Source of the DNA: Microcaldota archaeon
GTDB lineage: Archaea; Micrarchaeota; Micrarchaeia; Micrarchaeales; CABMGC01
Direction of reading: 5' to 3'
Length of the DNA: 36,543 nucleotides
Assembly (NCBI GenBank): GCA_021845465.1
Contig: JAKBRL010000009.1
Coordinates: 1 to 36,543, forward strand
Every line of letters starts with the position of its first letter. Position 1 is the stretch's first letter. The position numbers were made by a program, and so were the translations under genes. Below, piece by piece: positions 25,532 through 33,768 of this stretch. The notes beneath the pieces are model-generated. The model did no database searches, was not told the DNA's origin, and was given only the letters and a program-made list of their open reading frames with translations.

Positions 25532-25540
25532 CTTTTTATA
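25532..25540 (-). promoter_or_regulatory. TATA box of the KaiC-like gene
   Basis: TATAAAAAG on the minus strand lies about 30 nt before the ATG at 25504, leaving a leader of only a few bases. Confidence 0.5.
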
Positions 25541-25583
25541 GCTAATGGAAAATCTGAAAAACGAGGCGAGAATGCCTTTCCTT

Positions 25584-26372
25584 TCAACTCCTGTGACCAG
25601 AACTTCTCTTGTTTCTCCTTCCTGCTGTTTTATCTCTGGTTTTTATTTTTGTGGCAGAGCCACCTCCTTTCGAAGAATATCTTCTTTCTATCTGCTTATA
25701 CGCTTTCTGTATCTCTTCTTCTTTATACTTGGGTTCATTCTTTTCTTTTCCTTCTGCTATGACTCCCCACACTATAAGTATAATGCCTCCTAAGAATAGA
25801 AGAGCAGAAGCACTTCCATAAACACTTATGCCTGAAGAGACAAAGTTCTGTGTCTCATTGATTATAGCTGTGTTAGGCAGAACATACCCGAAAGTTATAT
25901 TTGAAGGCACATTGCCTGAGTTTGCATATATCATATAATAAGTTCCACTGCCGAGAATTTCAGTTCCATTATAATATGTCGGCACTGAAAACCCATCCTT
26001 TGAGAAATTGCTTACATATGGGAAGATCCCACGGGAACTGTTCTTAATTGCCATATATAACCCCCGTCCGGAATAATCGGATATAAAATTTCCCGGGAGG
26101 TATCCTTTGGTGATATTCTGCCTTATCCCTGAAAAAGCGTAACTATTGACAAGATAAAAATTAACAGGTACATTATCTGATGTATAAACGACGTACACCA
26201 CATCTGTCTTATTGAGAATTATAGGCGAGTAAACAAGACTGTTAGGCGCAATTATGATGTTCTGTCTTGACAATGTTCCAGCTTGCTTGCCACCCTGCGA
26301 AGAATAAGAGAAAGCTACCAGCAGCCCGGCAATCAGAAGGATCACCCCCAAAGAAACAAATCGCTTGTTCAT
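25584..26372 (-). CDS. Membrane protein with exterior beta domain and basic cytoplasmic tail
   Basis: The 262-residue product (ATG 26372; the TTG one codon group earlier is less likely) has an N-terminal hydrophobic helix (about 5-25), an exterior beta-strand-rich domain with sequons (about 35-175; GSGTYYMIYAN and NVPSNITFGYVLP are typical strand pairs), a second helix (about 182-205) and a strongly basic tail rich in Lys and Arg (about 210-262). The order suggests an exterior sensor or structural domain with both ends inside. The basic tail could contact nucleic acid or lipid. No family is recognised. It starts divergently from the Cys-repeat protein. Confidence 0.6.
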   Translation of the reverse strand: MNKRFVSLGVILLIAGLLVAFSYSSQGGKQAGTLSRQNIIIAPNSLVYSPIILNKTDVVYVVYTSDNVPVNFYLVNSYAFSGIRQNITKGYLPGNFISDYSGRGLYMAIKNSSRGIFPYVSNFSKDGFSVPTYYNGTEILGSGTYYMIYANSGNVPSNITFGYVLPNTAIINETQNFVSSGISVYGSASALLFLGGIILIVWGVIAEGKEKNEPKYKEEEIQKAYKQIERRYSSKGGGSATKIKTRDKTAGRRNKRSSGHRS

Positions 26373-26476
26373 CAACGCAGCTCAATATGGAATATTATAA
26401 AGAAAGAAACAATAATAAGCTTATCCGGATAACTAAGATAATTCTGCAAAGGTATGTATCCTCAAGGTCGCCTGAA

Positions 26477-27619
26477 ATGGGAAAAAACAATATACGTGAA
26501 AAGCTAACCAACAACTTTAATCTGCTTGAGCGAAAGGACCAGCTTCTCGTATATGTTGGCTTAATCGCCTTTGCGGCTCTTCTTGCTGGATTGGGTTATC
26601 TATTAAGCATGCATCCTTCAAGCGGGATCTCGGAATGCAATTCGATAGCATTATTACAGAGCAGGTATACCTGCCTATATCATCTTGCATACTCAACAAA
26701 GAATGCTTCTGTATGTAGTTTCATGCAAGGTGAGAGCTCAGTCTCCTGTTACACTGGAATAGCGTCATTAACCTCAAATCCTCTTGCATGCAGAGGAATA
26801 GAAAACCAGACATTAAGATACCAGTGCATATCCGGGAGTTCAGCCTCACCATTATCCTTAAAATCATGCATGATACTAAATGGGTCTGAGAGATCCTCAT
26901 GCACTGCCTCTCTTGCAATAACCCAGGATAACCTGTCTTTATGCTCAAAAACAGGGAATGGCTTATATGAGAAAGAATGCGAATCGGCAATATATCTGGG
27001 GATGGCAGCATTCAGCAAAGATGTAAACTACTGCAATAATATATCGAATACTACAAACCAGAGCGAGGTCTTAAGAATAATATCTCTCTCTGAAGAGATA
27101 CCCAAATATTCGAATCTATCCGTATTTTCTTCCAGCCTTACTCCAATATCCTATATCGAATCCGGTTCAGGGCAGCAATATTCAGCGAGAGACCTCTGTT
27201 ATTTCTCTGTCTCTGAAATAACAGACAACCAATCAAGCTGCAATTCAATAAATACACCCTCCCTATATAACCTATGTGTTACCTACAGTTACAATTCGTC
27301 AATTTACAACTCACATTACCTTAACGAGTCAAAAAACTATTCTTCGTCTAATATGACAATCTCAAATCTGTTAAGCCTGCTATGCAGCAAATACAACGCT
27401 ACAAACTCCCAGTCTTGCAACTATTTAGTTCAGGTAAGCAGCGCGGTTGTGGAAAGAAACGCAAGCATTTGCGGATCTATAAATTCAACTCTGGCATCCT
27501 ACCAATGCTATGCATCACTAGCACAAGAATATAACGACTCCCAGTACTGCGGCTACATAACCAACTCTACCCTAAACCAGGCATGCGTAGGCAATATATA
27601 TTATAACGGCACCAATTAA
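26477..27619 (+). CDS. Membrane-anchored Cys-repeat surface protein
   Basis: The 380-residue product begins at ATG 26477 (ATG 26387 in the same frame is possible and would add 30 basic residues). A hydrophobic helix at about 20-42 anchors a long exterior region made of imperfect repeats of about 30-45 residues, each with a pair of Cys and a pattern like N-x-S-x-C-x-x-I...Y-x-C-x-x-x-L-A; examples are KNASVCSFMQ, NASICGSINSTL and NDSQYCGYITNSTL. Sequons are abundant. The even Cys spacing suggests disulfide-stapled helical hairpins outside the cell. No function known. The DHH gene follows after 13 nt and may be cotranscribed. Confidence 0.65.
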   Translation: MGKNNIREKLTNNFNLLERKDQLLVYVGLIAFAALLAGLGYLLSMHPSSGISECNSIALLQSRYTCLYHLAYSTKNASVCSFMQGESSVSCYTGIASLTSNPLACRGIENQTLRYQCISGSSASPLSLKSCMILNGSERSSCTASLAITQDNLSLCSKTGNGLYEKECESAIYLGMAAFSKDVNYCNNISNTTNQSEVLRIISLSEEIPKYSNLSVFSSSLTPISYIESGSGQQYSARDLCYFSVSEITDNQSSCNSINTPSLYNLCVTYSYNSSIYNSHYLNESKNYSSSNMTISNLLSLLCSKYNATNSQSCNYLVQVSSAVVERNASICGSINSTLASYQCYASLAQEYNDSQYCGYITNSTLNQACVGNIYYNGTN

Positions 27620-27632
27620 GATTATTATATAC

Positions 27633-29024
27633 ATGGAAGAGCTAGTTACTTCTATAAAACATGGCTCAGGAAATTCTACCATTCTTCTTTCCTTATACGA
27701 AAAGAAAATAAGAGTAAGGGAGGTAAAGGAAGCATTACTGTTAAAGACAGGAATGGTCATGGGAGAAGGCACGCTTCTGCCTTCAGAAAGCGCAGAAGCT
27801 AAACTTGCAGCAAATGAAATACTCTTGAAATTAGACTCAAGCATAAAAGAAATATTCAAAACAACTCCTTATCTCACATATATAAAAGAATTAGACACTA
27901 CAACTTCAAAGCTCTGGAATCACTTCAGGAAGCCTGTAGAAATTCTTTTAAGGAAGCTAATTCTGGGTGTTCCTGTCATAATACGCTTTCATAATGATGC
28001 AGACGGCTCAAGCGGAGCTGTTGCCCTTAACAGATCAATAAAGGGCATATCAGAAAAAATGGGCCTGAAACCAAATATTATCTGGATAATGCATAGGAGT
28101 GTAATGTATACCAAGACTGATGCGGAATGGGATACCTTAATAGCTAATAATTTCAGCGCAATAGAGAAACCTCTTCTCCTGATTACCGATTTCGGTACTT
28201 CTGAAAACAGCAATAATGGAATCGAAGCCCTGCGCAAAAATTTCGATATAATATGGCTTGATCATCATCCAATAGAGGAAAACTTCACCGGCATGACTCT
28301 TGAAAACTATATAAATCCATGGAATTTCGGCAGCGGCTCAGACTATACTGCAGGATACCTGACATGTGCATTTGCCCATGCTTTCCATGACTCGGATACC
28401 AAGGATATGGAAGGCGCTTCACTGATAGGTGACAGCAGCATTTACGGATTCCAAGTCTCTACGGGCAGAGAAGAAGCAGCAATTCTTGATCTCATCACCA
28501 GCGATCCAACCATAATATCAAAAGCAGATGGGAACCTTGTGCCTTCTGAAATAGAAAGCATACTATCTGATAAAAAGAAAAAATCCGAATTCTTCAACTA
28601 TGCAAAAGTAAAGCTTGATGAAGTCCTAGACAGGGCATTTCTTCAGATGAAACACTTGAAAGCCGGAAGACATGAGATTATCGTTCTAGACTATTCAGAG
28701 ATACGATCTGAAGAGACTAAATATCCCCTTCCAGGAAGGTTCGCTTCAAAACTGCTCACAGAAGCAGACAGGAGAGGAGGAAAGCATTACATGGCAATAG
28801 TCCATTATAACCAATTCATTTCAATGCGCGCAGCTGGAGATGTAAGTGATGCAGTCAACATACCGGAGATAATAAAGAAGATGAAAGAAATCTATTCTTC
28901 AGGGATAGATTCGGGAGGAGGTCATAAAAACGCCGCAAGCATAAAAGTAAGCACATACGGGGACAAAAAAGAGATACTCAGATCAATAATAGATGAAGCA
29001 AGGGCGCGTCTGGCTATCCTATGA
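27633..29024 (+). CDS. DHH-family phosphoesterase (archaeal RecJ/Cdc45-like group)
   Basis: The 463-residue product carries the DHH motifs: RFHNDADGSSG (about 118-128), the LITDFGTS strand (about 183-190), IWLDHHPIEEN with the name-giving D-H-H (about 207-217), and the DHHA1 end block DSGGGHKNAAS (about 425-436). These bind two metal ions for phosphodiester cleavage. The N-terminal 110 residues are helical and family-specific. Archaeal members include single-strand exonucleases (RecJ-like, GINS-associated nuclease) and nanoRNases; length and HNDADG point to the RecJ-like group. The substrate is not determined by sequence alone. Confidence 0.85.
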   Translation: MEELVTSIKHGSGNSTILLSLYEKKIRVREVKEALLLKTGMVMGEGTLLPSESAEAKLAANEILLKLDSSIKEIFKTTPYLTYIKELDTTTSKLWNHFRKPVEILLRKLILGVPVIIRFHNDADGSSGAVALNRSIKGISEKMGLKPNIIWIMHRSVMYTKTDAEWDTLIANNFSAIEKPLLLITDFGTSENSNNGIEALRKNFDIIWLDHHPIEENFTGMTLENYINPWNFGSGSDYTAGYLTCAFAHAFHDSDTKDMEGASLIGDSSIYGFQVSTGREEAAILDLITSDPTIISKADGNLVPSEIESILSDKKKKSEFFNYAKVKLDEVLDRAFLQMKHLKAGRHEIIVLDYSEIRSEETKYPLPGRFASKLLTEADRRGGKHYMAIVHYNQFISMRAAGDVSDAVNIPEIIKKMKEIYSSGIDSGGGHKNAASIKVSTYGDKKEILRSIIDEARARLAIL

Positions 29025-29106
29025 CTGCAGAAATGGAAAACATGTCCATCCTTGCATTTCCATTAAAAAAGATAAATTCTTAAATTAAGTTGTCAAATAG
29101 ATAGCT

Positions 29107-29871
29107 ATGCATATAAATAGTAAGCTACTGCTTTATGCCTCTGCCATCTCGGCTGTCTTAATATATGGCACAATAGGCTCTTATGTTCTAGGGCAGTACG
29201 GCAACTTCAACGTGCCTATAACCAACTTAATAACTGCCCTATATTTTACAATAACCACTATATCTACAGTGGGCTATGGTGACATAGTCCCAGTTACTAA
29301 TATAGGCAGGGTCTTTACTATAATACTAATAATCTCGGGACTGACTATCTTTCTTAGCGCAGTTACCGTACTTTCAAGTGATTTTTTGAGCGAACGAGTC
29401 GAAAAACTTTATTCAGGGTTGTCAAGGGTAGAAAAGAGGCATCTTAAAAACCACATAATACTTGTGGGCTATGGACCTACAAATGTTCTGATTGCAGAAA
29501 AGCTGAAATCGCAGAAAAGAAATTTCATAATCATAACCTCTGACAAGACCAATGCGGACATGCTTCGCGACAAGAGCTATATCGCATATCTTGCAGATTA
29601 TACCCAAAAGAGCGACATGGAAAAGTTCAGATTTAATCTTGCAAGCGATATAATCTTGGATATAAACGACAGCACCAAAGCAGTATATGTCGTATTAGTG
29701 ATAAAGAAACTGGCACAAAATGCCAATATCTCTGTAATAGCATATAGTCAAGATGCTGCAACGCATTTCACCGATCTTGAAGTATCCCATGTAATAAATC
29801 CAACTACTATCGCTTCAGAGATGATGGTAGAGACCCTGGACAAAGACCAAGATGCCAGAAATAGGAAATAA
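29107..29871 (+). CDS. Two-helix potassium channel with one RCK (TrkA-N) domain
   Basis: The 254-residue product has TM1 (about 8-30), a pore helix and selectivity filter TVGYGD (54-59), TM2 (about 66-90) and a cytoplasmic Rossmann RCK domain beginning NHIILVGYGPTNVLIAEKL (about 113-132). This is the MthK/Kch layout: a tetrameric K+ channel gated by ligand binding to RCK domains. The C-terminal TrkA-C lobe present in MthK is missing, and the dinucleotide loop is GYGPTN rather than GxGxxG. A TATA-like CTTAAATTA lies about 28 nt before the ATG. It converges on rfcL with 8 nt between. Confidence 0.9.
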   Translation: MHINSKLLLYASAISAVLIYGTIGSYVLGQYGNFNVPITNLITALYFTITTISTVGYGDIVPVTNIGRVFTIILIISGLTIFLSAVTVLSSDFLSERVEKLYSGLSRVEKRHLKNHIILVGYGPTNVLIAEKLKSQKRNFIIITSDKTNADMLRDKSYIAYLADYTQKSDMEKFRFNLASDIILDINDSTKAVYVVLVIKKLAQNANISVIAYSQDAATHFTDLEVSHVINPTTIASEMMVETLDKDQDARNRK

Positions 29872-29879
29872 AAGAAAAA

Positions 29880-31094
29880 TCAGGAAGATAGTATAAATTC
29901 TATGTCTTCAGCTTCAAGCCCATAGCCCGTCTTTATCTTCTCCAGCGCTTCTTTTTCTCCTAACTTATTAATTTCCGATTCGAAGATACGTTTCATAAGC
30001 GGCAGGTAATCCCTTATTACCTTCTTTTTACTGGTATGCAGCCTTTCACCAAGCTTGTCAGCTATCTCATTCATTGCATACCTATTCTCCTTGGTGTTGC
30101 TCATATGCCTTATCTTCGAAGGAAAGCTGTACTGCCTAAGTAATTTAACATAGCCATCATTGGAAACTGCGACACCTGAAGACATTAACACACTTGAATA
30201 CCTTAGATAACCCCAGTAATTGGTCCTATTCGCCTTAGCAGAGAACCTGCTTGCCTTGGCTAGATTATAATAAGCATCGCGCCTGCTCATCTTTGAAGAG
30301 TATCTTACCGGTATATTCTCGTCAACCCAATTCAGGAGCATATCAGTATCTACAGAGCTTTTCATAACCGCATTTCTTGATATATCAAAGTTTACAGAGG
30401 TAAATATCTTGTCAAGAACCCCGAAAATTTCCATCTTAGTATCACGTATGCCTATGTTCTCTATAAGCTCTTTGTCTGCACCTAAAATCGCTTCAAGGTC
30501 GTTAAGGGCTCCTCTCACATCACCATTGGATCTCTTAGCAAGCATATCCAGAAGCTCCTTTTCAATCCCGATTCCTTCTTTGTCAGCTATCTTCTTCAGG
30601 AAAGCGAAAATTACATCATGGCTTACCTTCTTGAATTCAATTCTCTCAACAGCTCCCCTTAGAAATCTTATACTGGGATCCCAGTAATCCTCTGCGGTAA
30701 ATATAACAGGCTGCTTTGTGCTCTTCAAAAACTTGTCTACTGCCCTTTCAACTCCCGTATCATACTTCTTGGAAAGTTCGTCTATCTCATCCATAAGTAT
30801 TACGGTCGTCTTGCCAAATAATCCCCTGCTGCTTCCAGCCGGGATTATAGTCCTATTAAGCGTTTCAGCATCGCGATAGTCGCTCGCAGTTGTTTCAAGA
30901 AGCTCAAAGCTGTTTCCGTATGCCAGAGCCCTAGCGGCAGATGTCTTTCCTGTGCCTGAAGGCCCTACCAATATTATTGGTTTTGTTTTCTCCCCCTTGT
31001 GAATCTTCTCCGCGAAGTTCATGAGCATAGAAACGGCGCTCTCGTTGCCTATTATCTGGCTTAGCATTACGGGTGCATATTTCTCCGAGAACAT
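29880..31094 (-). CDS. rfcL: Replication factor C large subunit
   Basis: The 404-residue product is an AAA+ clamp loader: MFSEKYAPVMLSQIIGNE, Walker A GPSGTGKT (44-51), Walker B VILMDEIDEL (98-107), then RFC-type lid and helical collar. DEID rather than the small-subunit DEAD and the length identify the large subunit, which with small subunits loads the PCNA ring on DNA. I use ATG 31094; an upstream frame start would add 11 hydrophobic residues not seen in the family and would read through the TATA box. Archaeal RfcL is often 450-500 residues; here the C-terminal Lys-rich PCNA-binding tail appears absent. Confidence 0.93.
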   Translation of the reverse strand: MFSEKYAPVMLSQIIGNESAVSMLMNFAEKIHKGEKTKPIILVGPSGTGKTSAARALAYGNSFELLETTASDYRDAETLNRTIIPAGSSRGLFGKTTVILMDEIDELSKKYDTGVERAVDKFLKSTKQPVIFTAEDYWDPSIRFLRGAVERIEFKKVSHDVIFAFLKKIADKEGIGIEKELLDMLAKRSNGDVRGALNDLEAILGADKELIENIGIRDTKMEIFGVLDKIFTSVNFDISRNAVMKSSVDTDMLLNWVDENIPVRYSSKMSRRDAYYNLAKASRFSAKANRTNYWGYLRYSSVLMSSGVAVSNDGYVKLLRQYSFPSKIRHMSNTKENRYAMNEIADKLGERLHTSKKKVIRDYLPLMKRIFESEINKLGEKEALEKIKTGYGLEAEDIEFILSS

Positions 31095-31109
31095 CAAATC
31101 CACAATAAC

Positions 31110-31118
31110 ATATAAATA
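31110..31118. promoter_or_regulatory. Shared TATA box for rfcL (minus) and tRNA-Glu (plus)
   Basis: ATATAAATA reads as TATA in both directions. It lies about 20 nt from the rfcL ATG at 31094 and about 33 nt from the tRNA-Glu 5' end at 31148. Confidence 0.5.
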
Positions 31119-31123
31119 AGGAA

Positions 31124-31143
31124 GCAACCAATAAATTGGTTGC
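31124..31143. repeat. Perfect 9-bp inverted repeat before tRNA-Glu
   Basis: GCAACCAAT and ATTGGTTGC are separated by AA. It sits between the shared TATA box and the 5' end of tRNA-Glu, at the expected transcription start, so it could be an operator or a leader hairpin of the pre-tRNA. Confidence 0.6.
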
Positions 31144-31147
31144 TACT

Positions 31148-31222
31148 GCTCCGATCGTCTAGCTCGGTCAAGGACGGAGCCCTCTCACGGCTCAAACTCG
31201 GGTTCAAATCCCGATCGGAGCA
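31148..31222 (+). tRNA. tRNA-Glu (anticodon CTC)
   Basis: A complete 75-nt cloverleaf: acceptor GCTCCGA with TCGGAGC (7 perfect pairs), D arm GTCT...GGAC, anticodon stem GAGCC/GGCTC around CTCTCAC (anticodon CTC), T arm TCGGG-TTCAAAT-CCCGA, discriminator A at 31222. No encoded CCA and no intron. Confidence 0.95.
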
Positions 31223-31308
31223 AATCAAATTTGGGGTTATATACAAGAGCCACATTTTGAACATCTTCATAGAACATTTAAATATCACGGAGGGTAAATG
31301 GCCAGCAT

Positions 31309-31799
31309 ATGAATTTGATTGAATTTTATAGTGCGTTAAGAGATTATGAAGGAGCACTTGTAACAGGTATAGTCACTGGAGGACTTATAGGATTCAAGGA
31401 CTACATTGGAAATTCTCCCTTACAAGCAAGTGCCATAGGACTAGGGTTGGCAATGCTGGATTTGGACTTTTCCTTTATCTAAATAGCGAATGCAATAAGA
31501 AAATATTGGAGAAAAGAAACATTGAACCTAGCACAAACCCAACATATGTTGTCTGCAGTAAGTTAAAACTAGTCAAAGACTATGCTATTGCAGTAATAGG
31601 TGGAATTGCCACTGTATTCGTGTTTACACTTGCGACAGGCAGCTTGACTTGGATTATAGCAGACGTGTTCGGATTCTTGCTTATAAGATTTGCTGCAATA
31701 TGTGTTGTCTCCATCCTTATTGATGAGATTGGAAAGTGGGGTAGTAGAGAGATCAGGAAGATAATTAAAACTGAACAGAAAGATAATACTAAACAGTAG
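31309..31799 (+). pseudogene. Small membrane protein gene with a frameshift
   Basis: Two frames join into one sensible protein. Frame 1 (ATG 31309 to stop 31482) reads MNLIEFYSALRDYEG...ASAIGLGLAML and then loses sense; the next frame continues GFGLFLYLNSECNKKIL and runs to 31799 with two more hydrophobic helices (AVIGGIATVFVFTLATGSL and IIADVFGFLLIRFAAICVV) and a basic end. Restoring one base near 31457 (after the codon ATG-CT) would give about 163 residues with roughly four membrane segments and one continuous helix across the join. Alternatives are two real small genes, a sequencing error or programmed slippage. GGAGGGT and a TTTAAATA box precede the start. Family unknown. Confidence 0.55.
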
Positions 31800-32577
31800 A
31801 GTAGTTTTCTGTAAGTGGTATTAGATTAGTATCATTCTCTCCCACATATGTAACTGAAAACTCTAGGTTTAGGGGATAATTATTAGAGTTTGAAAATGAT
31901 ATTGTGGTATTACCTCTTGATACTGGAGCCAGATAACTTGCAGAATAGTTTACAGGATAAAGTCCATAGCCTAATGTAATTGCTTTTTCATTCGGGCAGT
32001 AAGAACCATAACCAACCGTATAAGTGCACGTTGGTACTCTAATTATTGAAGAATAATAAGTTTCTATGGACTGGGAGTGAACTTGTACACCGAAAGTTCC
32101 TATCTGTGGTGGATTGCTACTGTATTGCTGCAATACGTTTTGAATATTAATTATGATATATCCATCATATTTTACATTGAAAGTGAAGTTCTGGAAACTA
32201 GCAGTTGTATAGTTATTATAAAGACCGTACGTAGAATTATAGAATTGAATACTACTATTGAGCGGTAGCAACGTTATTTGGTCATTAGAATAGAGCGTAG
32301 TAACTATCGGTGTCCTTTGATTGATCTGTGATTGTTGTAACTGCGAGTTTGCTTGTTGCAATTGAGAATTAAGATTTTGATTTTGCTGTTGGAGTTGAGA
32401 ATTAGACTGTAAGATAGATTGGTATTCTGAATTATTCTGTGTTGAATTTGTTTGTACTACTGTAGTCTGAGTTGGTTTTGTGATATACAAGTACAGCAAT
32501 ATTAGTATAACTGCAACTGCTAGATACGATAGCATCTTTGAGTTGTTTTTAGGTTGTTGATTCATATTATTACCCAT
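31789..32577 (-). CDS. Membrane-anchored coiled-coil/beta-sandwich protein, paralogue B
   Basis: The 262-residue product has a cytoplasmic Asn/Gln-rich start, one hydrophobic helix (about 16-34), a Gln/Ser/Asn-rich coiled coil (about 45-92, with heptad-like SQLQQ repeats) and an exterior beta-rich domain with sequons (about 95-262). The latter shares a pattern with the 33769-34608 product: F-N-F-T-F...GYI-I-x-N, an anti-parallel core, and a closing F-S-V-T-Y near the end, each followed by T-N-L/I-P. I infer diverged paralogues. Its ATG overlaps the stop of the J-domain gene by 8 nt (ATGGGTAA). Function unknown; a surface fibre or receptor role is a guess. Confidence 0.6.
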   Translation of the reverse strand: MGNNMNQQPKNNSKMLSYLAVAVILILLYLYITKPTQTTVVQTNSTQNNSEYQSILQSNSQLQQQNQNLNSQLQQANSQLQQSQINQRTPIVTTLYSNDQITLLPLNSSIQFYNSTYGLYNNYTTASFQNFTFNVKYDGYIIINIQNVLQQYSSNPPQIGTFGVQVHSQSIETYYSSIIRVPTCTYTVGYGSYCPNEKAITLGYGLYPVNYSASYLAPVSRGNTTISFSNSNNYPLNLEFSVTYVGENDTNLIPLTENYSTV

Positions 32578-33757
32578 TCATTTTTGTTCTTGCAACGTAA
32601 CCGTTTTTATCTATAAAATAGAGATACCCTTTTTCTCTATTAACTCTTTCTGTTCCTACTTTCTCTTTCTTTCCGTTAGGATTTTCCTTCATTGGTGTTT
32701 TCCACACATAACCGTCTTGTCCTAGATAATATAAGTAACCATTTTCTCTGGTAACTCTTTCCTTTGTCAGTTTTTCTGCTGTTGACTGTGTCGTATTGTA
32801 AGTGTAAGTATAATTAGACTGTGGCCTTGTATATTGCGATTGAGTAGGATTTATTCCTTTTTCTGGATTACTGAGTATAGAATAAGCTTCGTTTATTTCT
32901 CTCATCTTTGAAGAGGCTTGGGAGGATTTGTTTATATCAGGATGATACTTTTTAACAAGTTTCCTATACACTTCTTTTATTTGACTCTGAGTAGCATTAG
33001 GTTTAAGACCAAGGATAGTGTAATATTTGGAAACAGGCATAACTGGTTGATTTATTGTTCCTTGATTATTGCTTTGTTGTGATCTTTGCTGTTGCCAATA
33101 TTGTTGTAGAATCTTTTGCCAGTTTTGCTCCGCAAGATTAACAAAATTTGCCCTGTCTTCGTTCCATAGGGTCTTCAGTTGTTGACTCCAACCGTATATC
33201 GCCCATGGTGCTATCTTTTGTAGCTGTGTCATTTTAGCCATCACGATTGCCTGAGTATCACGACCATAATCTTTCATAAAAATACCTCCTGATTTGAGAT
33301 ATACATGTATCCCATGGGATGTTCCCGTAGGTACAAAATTAACTGAATGTTTAGTATTTTGTAAATGAACCCAAACTATATCTTTAACATTAAAGAATCC
33401 GAATCCAAGAGACCCGTTTTTAATAAACCACTGGCCTGTGTTATAATATCCACAGACTTCAAATAGATCACTTTGCTCCAATTTTTTAAATTCTGAGCCA
33501 ACTGATGCCAAGGTTTTTCTATCAATATTTAGTTGGCTAATTTTTGTAATATCGGATCTGTAAGCTGCATATATCAAGATCAATATAATCGGAATAAATA
33601 ACCATATAATACTAAAAAGAATAAGCAGGAAAAATAACCCTACGACTCCTATTACAATAAGCTTATTTCTGTAAGTTTCATTGATACGATTGATTACTAG
33701 TTGTATGTTTTCATTCTCTAAATCTTCACTTGTATTTTCTTTGCTTTTTGTAACCAT
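32570..33757 (-). CDS. Membrane-anchored J-domain protein with C-terminal repeats
   Basis: The 395-residue product has two membrane helices (about 32-66), a beta-rich domain (about 95-190, possibly PH-like), a Gln-rich linker (about 212-238), a complete J domain (about 244-300: KYYTILGLKPNATQSQIKEV with intact YHPDINK) and a C-terminal pair of about 22-residue repeats of the form ERV-x-RE-x-GYLY-x-x-x-x-GYV-x-x-T-x-M. The HPD means it can stimulate an Hsp70 ATPase, presumably at the cytoplasmic face. It is the middle gene of a three-gene operon between two related surface proteins, with 8-nt overlap downstream and 11 nt upstream. A role in their assembly or folding is inference. Confidence 0.8.
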   Translation of the reverse strand: MVTKSKENTSEDLENENIQLVINRINETYRNKLIVIGVVGLFFLLILFSIIWLFIPIILILIYAAYRSDITKISQLNIDRKTLASVGSEFKKLEQSDLFEVCGYYNTGQWFIKNGSLGFGFFNVKDIVWVHLQNTKHSVNFVPTGTSHGIHVYLKSGGIFMKDYGRDTQAIVMAKMTQLQKIAPWAIYGWSQQLKTLWNEDRANFVNLAEQNWQKILQQYWQQQRSQQSNNQGTINQPVMPVSKYYTILGLKPNATQSQIKEVYRKLVKKYHPDINKSSQASSKMREINEAYSILSNPEKGINPTQSQYTRPQSNYTYTYNTTQSTAEKLTKERVTRENGYLYYLGQDGYVWKTPMKENPNGKKEKVGTERVNREKGYLYFIDKNGYVARTKMNG

Positions 33758-33768
33758 GATACAGCCCG

